A program made the translations under genes and the position numbers. From assembly GCF_030817495.1 (NCBI RefSeq), contig NZ_JAUSZK010000001.1:2335001-2399000 (forward strand): DNA of 64,000 nucleotides. The letters run 5' to 3'. This DNA is from Streptomyces sp. V3I7 (GTDB lineage Bacteria; Actinomycetota; Actinomycetes; Streptomycetales; Streptomycetaceae). The notes under the pieces were generated by a model. The model saw only the letters and a list, made by a program, of their open reading frames with translations, made no database searches and was not told where the DNA came from. Below, piece by piece: positions 28,579-37,528 of this stretch; the stretch's first letter is position 1; each line of letters begins with the position of its first letter.

Positions 28579-29832
28579 ATGCCGACCTGCCCGAACGGAC
28601 ACCAGTCGGGTTCCGACGACTGGTGCGAGGTCTGCGGTCACCGCATGGCCGGTGCCGTACCTCCGCCGCCTCCGCCGCCGGGCGGGGGCTACGGCTTCCC
28701 GCCGCCCGCCGGTGGCCCCGCCGGCCGGCCGGGACGCCCGCCCATGGGCTTCCCGAACCCGGACCCGGAGCTCTGCCCGCAGTGCCGCACGCCCCGCGAG
28801 GGCGGCGCGCCGTTCTGCGAGGAGTGCCGGTGGAACTTCCTCACGAACACGGCCACCTCGTACACCCCGCCGGCCCCGGCCGCCCCGCGCCCGCCGACAT
28901 CGGCCCAGGCGACGCAGTTCCCGCCGCCGGGCCAGTCGTACGGCGGCGGTGACGCGTTCGAGTACCAGGGCTCGCGTCCGTCGCAGATCAACCGTCCCGC
29001 CGAGCCGATCCCGCCGGGCCCGCTGGGCAACGAGCCGTCCGGGCCGACGCCCTTCGGCACCGATCCGTCGCGCTCGGTGCCGCCGCAGTCCGGGCCGCCG
29101 CGGTCCGGTCCCGGTGCCCCGGCCGGTGGCCCGGGTGCCACGTCGAGCGGGCTTCCGGCCTCGTTCCTGCAGTCCGGTCCTCCCCCGGCACCGGCTGCTC
29201 CCGCCTTCCCGCAGGAGACGGAGCGGCCCCCGGCGGGCGGTGCGTCCTCCGGCGGCGGTGACGACTGGGTGATCTCCCCGCCCTCGCCCACCAGCCCGGG
29301 CGGCCCCGGTGCCGGCGGCCAGGGCGGCTACGGCTTCCCGCAGCCCGGCGCCTCCCAGGCCCCGCCGAGCCCTGCCTTCCCGCAGGCCCCGCAGGCACCC
29401 CAGGCCCCGCAGACTCCGCAGGCCCCGGCGACCTGGACCGCGACGATCGGTCCGGACCGCGAGTACTTCATGGCGATGATGCAGCGCTCCGGCCCCGAGG
29501 CCGCGGGCCTGAACCTGCCCGCGTACTCGCCCGAGCAGCAGCGCATGCTCACCGGCAGCCAGCTGACCATCGGCCGCCGTCGGCACTCCACCGGTGACAC
29601 CCCCGACATCGACCTGTCGGTGCCGCCGGAGGACCCGGGCGTCTCACACCAGCACGCGGTCCTGGTCCAGCAGCCGAACGGCGGCTGGGCGGTCGTCGAC
29701 CAGAACTCGACGAACGGGACGACGGTCAACGGCGGCGAGGACCCGATCCAGCCCTTCGTGCCGGTGCCGCTCCAGGACGGCGACCGGGTGCATGTCGGCG
29801 CCTGGACGACGATCACCATCCGCCGGGGCTGA
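28579..29832 (+). CDS. FHA-domain protein with N-terminal zinc ribbons
   Basis: 417 residues. Two N-terminal Cys clusters: CPNGHQSGSDDWCEVCGHRM (C4, C16, C19), and CPQC with CEEC (C66, C69, C80, C83). A long Pro/Gly/Ala-rich linker (about 100-270) leads to a C-terminal FHA domain (about 328-416). The FHA has GRRR, SVSHQHA-type strands (GVSHQHAVLV) and NSTNGTTVNGG, the phosphothreonine-binding signature. In mycobacteria PknG acts on the FHA protein GarA; this is the local FHA protein and an obvious candidate partner. However, it lacks GarA's short size and I see no ETTS motif near its N-terminus. Last gene of the locus. Confidence 0.92.
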   Translation: MPTCPNGHQSGSDDWCEVCGHRMAGAVPPPPPPPGGGYGFPPPAGGPAGRPGRPPMGFPNPDPELCPQCRTPREGGAPFCEECRWNFLTNTATSYTPPAPAAPRPPTSAQATQFPPPGQSYGGGDAFEYQGSRPSQINRPAEPIPPGPLGNEPSGPTPFGTDPSRSVPPQSGPPRSGPGAPAGGPGATSSGLPASFLQSGPPPAPAAPAFPQETERPPAGGASSGGGDDWVISPPSPTSPGGPGAGGQGGYGFPQPGASQAPPSPAFPQAPQAPQAPQTPQAPATWTATIGPDREYFMAMMQRSGPEAAGLNLPAYSPEQQRMLTGSQLTIGRRRHSTGDTPDIDLSVPPEDPGVSHQHAVLVQQPNGGWAVVDQNSTNGTTVNGGEDPIQPFVPVPLQDGDRVHVGAWTTITIRRG

Positions 29833-29857
29833 CGCTCCCGGCGTTCGCAAGAAGGAC

Positions 29858-30856
29858 TCAACTCCGCAGGGGCCAGCGGTACGGCCCCTGCGGATCGTCC
29901 AGCCATGCCCACTCGTGCCCGCCGTCGATCGTGACGCCGTACCGCTCGCGCGCGGGCGCGCCCTCGCACTCCCACACCTCGTACGCCTCCCGGGCATCGA
30001 GGCTGCCGCGGGTCAGGGCCAGCAGAAACCGGAACAGGTCGTGGTCGCGGGCCGGGCGCGGCACTGTGGCCAGGGGCGCCGGTTCCCGCTCGGGCCGGCG
30101 CTCGCCGCGCAGGGGCACGAAGTAGGCCGGCGTGGACAGGAAGCGGCCCTCGGCGTGCCCGGCGTCCCGCACGGTCAGCGCGACCAGGCCGGTGCCCAGG
30201 GGCGTCAGGATGCGGCCGCCGGAGCGGCACTGGGCGAGCCAGGCGAGCGGCACCGAGGGCAGCGTGCAGGTCGCGATGATCCGGTCGAAGGGGGCGCGTT
30301 CGGGAACCCCGCGCGCGCCGTCCCCGGTGACCACGGCCGGGTGGTACCCGGCGGCGGCCAGGTGCTGCCGCGCCGCCTCGGTGATCTCCGGTTCCAGGTC
30401 GATGGTGGTGACGAGGCCGTCGTCGCCCAGCCGGTACGCGAGCAGCGCCGCGTTGTAGCCCGTACCGGCGCCGATCTCCAGGACCCGGTCGCCGTCGCGG
30501 ACGCGGAGTGCGACGAGCATCATCGCCATCAGCGAGGGCTGACTGCTGGAGGAGACCAGCTCGCCGTCGCGCACCCGGGTGGCCAGCGGGGCGTCGGCGT
30601 AGGCGCCGCGCAGCCAGCGCTCGCGCTCGCCGGGGTCGGGGCTCTGGCTCCAGCAGCGCTCGTAACCGCCGAGGACGCCGACGTAGTAGAAGGGCACGAA
30701 CAGGTGCCGCGGCACCTCGGCGAACGCCTCCCGCCACACCGGGTCCTCGGCCCAGGCCCCGCTCGCGTCGATCTCGCGCACCAGCGCCGCCCGTGCCGTG
30801 GCGGCGAGGCGGGCCGGTCCCTGGCCGTCGGTGTCGAGTGCAGCGTGCGCGCCCAT
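29858..30856 (-). CDS. Protein-L-isoaspartate O-methyltransferase-like protein
   Basis: 332 residues from ATG 30854-30856 (MGAHAALDTDGQGPARLAA). The family pattern is clear: PRHLFVPFYY, SSSSQPSLMAMML, then the SAM-binding motif VLEIGAGTGYNAALLAY and VTTIDLEPEI, and FDRIIATC. These enzymes methylate isoaspartyl residues for protein repair, but in actinobacteria many PCMT-like proteins have other roles, including in maturation of modified peptides. It is longer than classical Pcm (about 210). Convergent with the FHA gene (25 bases between stops, no hairpin seen). Divergent from the haemoglobin gene across an 11-bp repeat array. Confidence 0.88.
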   Translation of the reverse strand: MGAHAALDTDGQGPARLAATARAALVREIDASGAWAEDPVWREAFAEVPRHLFVPFYYVGVLGGYERCWSQSPDPGERERWLRGAYADAPLATRVRDGELVSSSSQPSLMAMMLVALRVRDGDRVLEIGAGTGYNAALLAYRLGDDGLVTTIDLEPEITEAARQHLAAAGYHPAVVTGDGARGVPERAPFDRIIATCTLPSVPLAWLAQCRSGGRILTPLGTGLVALTVRDAGHAEGRFLSTPAYFVPLRGERRPEREPAPLATVPRPARDHDLFRFLLALTRGSLDAREAYEVWECEGAPARERYGVTIDGGHEWAWLDDPQGPYRWPLRS

Positions 30857-30937
30857 GGGTCCACTGTGCGGCCCGGCACGCCCCGAGGCGAGCACCGGCC
30901 GGGCGGATGGCCGCGCCCATGGCCGGATTCCGGCCGT

Positions 30938-31014
30938 GATCCGGGCCTGATCCGAACCTGGTACGGGCCTGGTACGGGCCTGATCCGGGCCTGATGCGGG
31001 CCTGATCCGGGCCT
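30938..31014. repeat. 11-bp tandem repeat array (7 units) in a divergent promoter gap
   Basis: Seven contiguous units start at 30938, 30949, 30960, 30971, 30982, 30993 and 31004, with consensus GRTNCGGGCCT; an eighth degenerate unit follows. The period is exactly 11 bp, about one helical turn. It lies between the divergent methyltransferase and haemoglobin genes. Repeats are seen directly; any regulatory role is inferred. Confidence 0.88.
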
Positions 31015-31028
31015 GGTCCAGACGGGAG

Positions 31029-31047
31029 GTCCTAGGACTGAAGTCCT
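31029..31047. promoter_or_regulatory. Overlapping palindromes upstream of the haemoglobin gene
   Basis: GTCCTAGGAC (31029-31038) overlaps AGGACTGAAGTCCT (31034-31047). They lie about 30 bases before the GTG start and immediately after the 11-bp array, a typical operator position. Confidence 0.45.
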
Positions 31048-31075
31048 GGGTCGTGGCTTCTGAGACCATGGACGG

Positions 31076-31480
31076 GTGAGAGAGATTCGGCGCGGCACGC
31101 TTCAGGAGAAGACCTTCTACGAGCAGGTCGGCGGGGAGGAGACCTTCCGTCGGCTCGTCCACCGTTTCTACGAGGGGGTCGCGGAGGACCCGCTGCTGCG
31201 GCCCATGTACCCGGAGGAGGACCTGGGGCCGGCCGAGGAGCGGCTGACCCTGTTCCTGATCCAGTACTGGGGCGGCCCGACCACGTACAGCGACAACCGC
31301 GGCCACCCGCGCCTGCGCATGCGCCACGCCCCCTTCACCGTCGACCGCGCGGCGCACGACGCCTGGCTGAGGCACATGCGGGTGGCGGTCGAGGAACTCG
31401 GCCTCTCCGAGGAGCACGAGCACACGCTGTGGAACTACCTGACGTACGCGGCGGCTTCGATGGTGAACACCCCGGAGTGA
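31076..31480 (+). CDS. Group II truncated haemoglobin (GlbO type)
   Basis: 134 residues from GTG 31076. Features of truncated globins: YEQVGGEETFRRLVHRFYEGV, the PMYPEEDLGPAEERLTLFL segment, QYWGGP, then GHPRLRMRHAPF, whose His before APF is the proximal haem ligand. W in NYLTYAAASM-type H helix context and AHDAWLRHM fit group II. It binds oxygen or nitric oxide in the cytosol and is generally tied to oxidative or nitrosative stress. Monocistronic. Confidence 0.93.
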   Translation: MREIRRGTLQEKTFYEQVGGEETFRRLVHRFYEGVAEDPLLRPMYPEEDLGPAEERLTLFLIQYWGGPTTYSDNRGHPRLRMRHAPFTVDRAAHDAWLRHMRVAVEELGLSEEHEHTLWNYLTYAAASMVNTPE

Positions 31481-31522
31481 CCGCTTCGGCGTGACGGTCC
31501 CGACGTAAGGACGAACGGCGCC

Positions 31523-31584
31523 TGACCTGGTCACGAACGCTGAGCGGCCCCGGGCTCGGGGGCGTTCGTACGGGAGCCAGGTCA
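31523..31584. terminator. Compound inverted repeat between convergent genes
   Basis: TGACCTGG (31523-31530) pairs with 31577-31584 and ACGAACGC (31533-31540) with 31562-31569, forming a long interrupted stem at the junction of two stops. Confidence 0.7.
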
Positions 31585-32256
31585 GCGCACGCTGACGTCC
31601 AGCGCCCCAAGTCCTGTCCGTCGTACGGCGATCGACCCGTACGCCGTACGCAGCCTCAGCCACGCCCCCGATGAGAGCAGGGCGACGTCCCCCGCTCCCT
31701 CGGGACGCAGGAAGCCCAGTGACTGCGCCGCGTGCACGGCGCGCACCGGGAGCGGGGTCTCCCCGACCGTCCTGGACCAGATGTCCCGTCCGAGCCGGTC
31801 GAGCTCGGCACGGGTACGCCGCTCCGGCGCCAACTCCTGCGTACGGGACCGGAATTCGGCGACGACCGCGGCGACCAGTGCCCGCAGCGTCGCCACGGCC
31901 GGCAGCCCCGGTTCGGCCCGCCAGCCGCCGCGCGGTGGCAGCACGCCCGCCCACGGCGGTCCGGTGACCGCGGCCGGGACGGCGGCCGTGGCCCCCGCCT
32001 CGTCCACGCTCTCCAGCAGTTCACCGGCGGAGACGGTCACGTCGAGGGTGCCGTCGAGCCCGATCTCGTAGGGCTTGGCGAGCCGTACGGAACGGATCGC
32101 CAGCACCTCGAAGGACGGCGGCCGCCCGAACACGGCGAGCGTGGTCCCCGCGCACTGCAGACGCACCGCTGCTCCACGGTCGTAGTGGAGCAGCCGTGAG
32201 AGGAAGGCCGCGAGGTCCGCCGCCTCCCCTTCGTCGGCGAGGTGGAGCACCGTCAT
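31582..32256 (-). CDS. Conserved actinobacterial protein of unknown function
   Basis: 224 residues from ATG 32254-32256, overlapping the stop of the upstream thioesterase gene, so coupled to it. Starts MTVLHLADEGEAADLAAFLSRLL. No signal peptide, membrane segment or catalytic motif seen; the middle is Ala/Val-rich and the end is beta-like (RLRTAYGSIAVRRTGLGALDVSVR). The position after ettA and a thioesterase gene gives no firm functional hint. Confidence 0.75.
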   Translation of the reverse strand: MTVLHLADEGEAADLAAFLSRLLHYDRGAAVRLQCAGTTLAVFGRPPSFEVLAIRSVRLAKPYEIGLDGTLDVTVSAGELLESVDEAGATAAVPAAVTGPPWAGVLPPRGGWRAEPGLPAVATLRALVAAVVAEFRSRTQELAPERRTRAELDRLGRDIWSRTVGETPLPVRAVHAAQSLGFLRPEGAGDVALLSSGAWLRLRTAYGSIAVRRTGLGALDVSVR

Positions 32257-32669
32257 GCGGCGACGGCCTCCCGCTCGTCGGCGTCGTCCGTGTACTCCTG
32301 GAGGAACTCGCGCTCCTCCGCCGTGATGCGCCTCGGCCGCTGGGCCTCGAAGTCGAACGGGACGATCACGGTGGACGCCCGTACGTAGACGAGATCGCCG
32401 TCCTTCACCTCGTAGGCGAGGGTGAAGGACGCGGCCCTGATCTCGGTGACCCACAGCTCGATGTCCACCGGCTCGTGCCGGTGGACGAGCTGCCGCTTGT
32501 AGTCGATCTCGTGGCGCGCCACCACGGACCCCTGCTTGAACTCCTTGTCCGGACGGAAGAGGAAGTCGATACGGGCTTCCTCCAGGTAGCGCAGGAACAC
32601 CACGTTGTTGACGTGGCCGTACGCGTCCATGTCCGCCCAGCGCAGCGGGCAGCGGTAGATGTGGCGCAA
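32253..32669 (-). CDS. Acyl-CoA thioesterase (hotdog fold, YbgC/FadM type)
   Basis: 138 residues. The 4HBT signature is clear: RWADMDAYGHVNNVVFLRYLEEARIDF, with the catalytic Asp in DMDAYGHVNN. It would hydrolyse acyl-CoA thioesters in the cytosol; chain preference unknown. The start is TTG 32667-32669, seven bases after the ettA stop, with no strong ribosome binding site, so it depends on coupling to ettA translation. Confidence 0.92.
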   Translation of the reverse strand: MRHIYRCPLRWADMDAYGHVNNVVFLRYLEEARIDFLFRPDKEFKQGSVVARHEIDYKRQLVHRHEPVDIELWVTEIRAASFTLAYEVKDGDLVYVRASTVIVPFDFEAQRPRRITAEEREFLQEYTDDADEREAVAA

Positions 32670-32676
32670 GAGTCGA

Positions 32677-34341
<1,665 letters not shown>

Positions 34342-34538
34342 GAGAAACCGTCCGGCAACTTGAAATCTGGCAGTGGGCAGATACAGCCCATCTTGCCTGA
34401 CGGCCAGCCCTGTATGGAAACTCGTCGCCCCGGGCGCTCGTGACCTGGGCTTTCGCGGGTGACGGCTGCGGCTCCTTCGAATCGATCAGTAGCCGGTCCG
34501 CTGCCCGACGGATCCGCGAGGCACCCTCGTACCTCCCC

Positions 34539-34826
34539 TCACGCCTCCTCCAGCGCCTCCCCGAATTCCTTCAGCACCTTGCTGTGGCGGTTGCGGGCGA
34601 GTTCGTGGCCGACTCCGACGGCCAGGGCTATGGGCCACTCGATGAGTTCCAGGGCGGTGAGGAGGCCGAGGCCCGCGAGGAAGGCGAGCTGGTCCGGGGG
34701 TGGGAGTTCCAGCCGGACGTCGCCGAGGTGGAGGGTCGTCTCCTGTTTCGCGACGACGCGGTCGGCCGCGGCGCGTGGGCCGTGGTGTTCAGCGGTCGGA
34801 GCCGGGGTGCTGGTTCGCGCGGTCAT
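34539..34826 (-). CDS. Small membrane-associated protein
   Basis: 95 residues from ATG 34824-34826. A basic, Ala-rich N-terminus, then a hydrophobic stretch (about 48-74, LAFLAGLGLLTALELIEWPIALAVGVG) containing an ELIEW acidic break, then a charged tail (HELARNRHSKVLKEFGEALEEA). No known family recognised. Monocistronic and upstream of ettA. Confidence 0.75.
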   Translation of the reverse strand: MTARTSTPAPTAEHHGPRAAADRVVAKQETTLHLGDVRLELPPPDQLAFLAGLGLLTALELIEWPIALAVGVGHELARNRHSKVLKEFGEALEEA

Positions 34827-34937
34827 GTCCCATTCCGTCCCCTCGGCCGGTGGCAGGCATCCGCTCGGTCGTACGTCCGCTCTTCCACGCTAGCCCCGCC
34901 CTGGCCGACGCCCCAGTCGGGAGGCGCCCGGTGCGGG

Positions 34938-34976
34938 CGACGGCCCCGGGTGCCGTGGGGCACGCCGGGGCCGTCG
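34938..34976. terminator. Hairpin after the thioester surface-protein gene
   Basis: Near-perfect inverted repeat CGACGGCCCCGG...CCGGGGCCGTCG with an inner GTGCC/GGCAC-type stem, about 50 bases beyond the stop (35029) of the minus-strand surface-protein gene. Confidence 0.75.
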
Positions 34977-35028
34977 AGGGAGTCACCTGTCGGCCACTCT
35001 CTGTGGAGTTGTCAAGGTTCCGTACGGC

Positions 35029-36537
35029 TCAGTCGCCCGCCGGTGCCTCGTTCTTGCGGAGCAGGATCAGGGCCGCGCCGCCGATCAGGACGAAGCCGAT
35101 GGCCACGCCCGCGATCACCGGGGTGGTGCTGGTGCCACCGGTGGCGGCCAGGTTCGGGCCGCCGGTGGTGTTGCCCACCGTGGCCGGGCTGGGCTCGCTG
35201 ACCGTCTGGGTCGACGGACCGCCCTCGCTGCTCTGGGTCTTGCAGTCGAGGATGCCAATGAAGCGGTGCTTGAAGCCGTTCGGCCCGGTGATCGTGAAGT
35301 CGTAGGCCTGGTCCTCCTGCAAGGGGATCGTCACCGTCCGCGAGGCACCGGCCGGGATGGTGTGCTCGAAGCCCAGCAGCTTGAAGCTGAACGGCCGGTC
35401 GCCCGTGTTGGCTGCCGTGATGTCCACCCCGCCCTTGGCGCAGTTCTTGCGGGCCGACAGTGCGGGGATCGGGCCCTCCTCCGCCCAGGAGGCGCTCGCG
35501 GTCGCGGAGACCGTGGACTCGCTGGAGCCGGCCAGGATCTGCGTCTGGCTGCGGCTCTCGGAGGCGAAGGCGCGGCCGACCGGCACCGTGGTGGACGCCT
35601 GGACCGTCAGCCGGGCCGCGCCCGCTCCGCCGCCCGCCTCGCCGCTCGCCTCGTGGGCGCCGTCCGCGGCGTCGTCCGCGGCGTCGTCCGCGGGTATGTC
35701 GAAGAACAGCCTGCTGCCGTTCGTCGCCGACGTGACGACCTTGCCCGTCTTGTCGGTGATCCGCACGCCGCTGGTCGCCGCGTCCTCCGGCGCCGACACC
35801 GACACGGCGCCGGCGTTGGTGTGCACCGTCACCGGCCCGATCCGCTCACCGGGGTGACCGGAGACCGCGGGTGGGTCCAGCGTCAGCGAGGCCTGGGGCT
35901 CGCCCATGCCGCGGGCGCTCTTGGTCAGGTAGTCCGCGAGCTTCTCCGCGCCGGGATCGGCGGCATCGACGTGGGCGCCGTCGGAATAGCGCCAGATGGC
36001 CACCTGCGTGCCGGCCGCGGCGTCCTGCTCGGTCAGTCCCCGGGCGCCCGCCTTGCGGGCGAGCGCGGCGAGGTCGTTGACCTGCGGGTAGGAGTTCTGC
36101 AGGATCCAACGGATCTTGCCCGCGTCCTTGTTGGTACCGAGGGACGTGCCGCTCCAGGGCGTCTCCTGGTACTTGGCGTCCTTCTGCGTGGGGTTGTGGA
36201 TGTCGACGCAGTACGTCTGCAGGGTGCCGCCGCCGTCGACGGACATCTCGAACAGACCGGCGGACACCTGCTGGTCACCGGTGTCCTCGTGGATGACGGC
36301 CTGGCCGTAGGTCTTCAGGCCGCCGATGGCGGCGGTGGCACCGCCCTGACGCTGAGGTGGCTCGTCGGCGGACGCCGCACCGGCACCGGCCAGCACACTG
36401 GCGGCGACGAGGCCGGACACCAGCACGCCGGCGGCGACGCGGTCGGTTCCCCGCCGGCGCGCGGAGAAGGTGGACGTGGTTCCGGAGGACCCCGAGGAAC
36501 GCGGACGACCCGGGATCCCAGAGAACGCAGCAAGCAC
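35029..36537 (-). CDS. Thioester-domain (TQXA) surface protein with LAATG anchor
   Basis: 502 residues from GTG 36535-36537 (GAAGGGGAA upstream). A long N-region, then a signal helix (about 33-57, ending AGAASA). The first domain is a Cys-Gln thioester domain: Cys110 in LQTYCVDIHNPT and Gln178 in GTQVAIWRYSDG, the TQxA motif. Such an intramolecular thioester can form covalent bonds to host or substrate surfaces. A Ser/Ala-rich middle and a beta-like repeat follow. The C-terminus is a class E sortase signal: LAATG (about 463-467), a hydrophobic helix and a charged tail (LLRKNEAPAGD). So it is exported, covalently wall-anchored and surface displayed. Confidence 0.9.
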   Translation of the reverse strand: MLAAFSGIPGRPRSSGSSGTTSTFSARRRGTDRVAAGVLVSGLVAASVLAGAGAASADEPPQRQGGATAAIGGLKTYGQAVIHEDTGDQQVSAGLFEMSVDGGGTLQTYCVDIHNPTQKDAKYQETPWSGTSLGTNKDAGKIRWILQNSYPQVNDLAALARKAGARGLTEQDAAAGTQVAIWRYSDGAHVDAADPGAEKLADYLTKSARGMGEPQASLTLDPPAVSGHPGERIGPVTVHTNAGAVSVSAPEDAATSGVRITDKTGKVVTSATNGSRLFFDIPADDAADDAADGAHEASGEAGGGAGAARLTVQASTTVPVGRAFASESRSQTQILAGSSESTVSATASASWAEEGPIPALSARKNCAKGGVDITAANTGDRPFSFKLLGFEHTIPAGASRTVTIPLQEDQAYDFTITGPNGFKHRFIGILDCKTQSSEGGPSTQTVSEPSPATVGNTTGGPNLAATGGTSTTPVIAGVAIGFVLIGGAALILLRKNEAPAGD

Positions 36538-36629
36538 AGAATTCCCCTTCGAGCAGGACCCGTTGATGTGGGGGGTGTGGTCCCACCAGCAGAATCAGTA
36601 GCCCCCGTGAGCTACGCCCGAAATCCTAA

Positions 36630-36678
36630 GGATCAGCCGGACCCAGGCCCGTCCGTCCTCTCGCCGGACGGCTGATCC
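36630..36678. promoter_or_regulatory. Structured inverted repeat in the surface-protein leader
   Basis: GGATCAGCCG (36630-36639) pairs with CGGCTGATCC (36669-36678), with a smaller GTCCG/CGGAC stem inside. It lies about 95-140 bases upstream of the surface-protein start and could be leader RNA structure or an operator. No known riboswitch consensus recognised. Confidence 0.4.
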
Positions 36679-36717
36679 GACTCGGAATCGTTATCGCCAA
36701 GACCCCTTGGGGGCAGG

Positions 36718-36766
36718 GCTTATCGACAAATCCACACACGCTTTCGGAGCGCATTCGTCGATAAGC
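36718..36766. other. Long-spaced inverted repeat downstream of ssbB
   Basis: GCTTATCGAC (36718-36727) and GTCGATAAGC (36757-36766) enclose a small CGCT-TTCGG-AGCG stem-loop. It begins 38 bases after the ssbB stop on the minus strand. Unusually AT-rich for this genome. It could be the ssbB terminator or an operator for the surface-protein gene. Confidence 0.5.
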
Positions 36767-36804
36767 CGCAGTTCGGTCAGCCCACCCATAAACGCTGCCT
36801 GACG

Positions 36805-37275
36805 CTACGTCACACCTACTGCATCTGCCCCTTGTTGCTCATCGGATGCCTCCAACTTGCCTGCTGTCACCTCCCAGTTGGGCTCCGGCGACTGCGGCGT
36901 GCTCGCCGCCTCCGGCCTTCCTCCGCGCCGGAAGGCCGAGGTGCCGCGGGCGAGATCGTGGCCGATCGCCACCGCGTCGATGTCCGCGGAGGTCCAGCTC
37001 TGCTGCCCCTCGCGTTCCTCCGTGCGCACCTTCAGCCGGCCCTGCACCATGACGGGGTCGCCCACTCCGAGCGAGGCCGCCGCGTTGACGGCGAGCTGCC
37101 GGTTGGCCCACACGGTGAAGAAGTTGGTGTGCCCGTCCGTCCAGGCGCTCTTCTCGCGGTCCCAGTAGCGCGAGGTCACCGCCAGCCGGAACCGCGCCGA
37201 CGGCCCGGCCGCCGACTCCCGGTACACCGGCTGCGTGGCCACGTTGCCCACCGCGCAGATCATCGTCTCGTTCAT
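36805..37275 (-). CDS. ssbB: Single-stranded DNA-binding protein SsbB
   Basis: 156 residues, the length of the second Streptomyces SSB. The OB fold is visible: MNETMICAVGNVATQPVYRES, RFRLAVTSRYWDREKSAWTDGHTNFFTVWANRQLAVNAAASL and VMVQGRLKVRTEE. The C-terminus (EQQGADAVGVT) lacks the acidic DDDIPF-like tail that recruits partners. This fits SsbB, which in S. coelicolor acts in chromosome segregation during sporulation rather than general replication. Start ATG 37273-37275 follows GAGGGAGGG; the longer open frame to 37491 is rejected for that reason. Confidence 0.93.
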   Translation of the reverse strand: MNETMICAVGNVATQPVYRESAAGPSARFRLAVTSRYWDREKSAWTDGHTNFFTVWANRQLAVNAAASLGVGDPVMVQGRLKVRTEEREGQQSWTSADIDAVAIGHDLARGTSAFRRGGRPEAASTPQSPEPNWEVTAGKLEASDEQQGADAVGVT

Positions 37276-37528
37276 CGCGCATCCCTCCCTCGCCCGGACA
37301 CTCGCCCGGGCGGACACGCGTACGGGCCCGTCCCGTACGGCTGCGTCTGCCGCGCCGTCCGCGTACGTCCCGTACGCGATCGCCGCGGAGCCAGACTGCC
37401 TCCGCCGGGCCGGGCCCGCTGAGCGCTGTGCACCACCGGTCGCCTGTGGAAAACCGGGCCACCCGGACGGGTGATCCGCCACCCCCGTCACCTGCCGGCG
37501 ACACCCCCAAACCTCCCGGACAACGGAC

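Noticed and set aside
36605..36800. c-di-AMP (ydaO) or cobalamin riboswitch upstream of the surface protein
   Set aside because: Inverted repeats exist, but I could not match the conserved core bases of any known riboswitch class.
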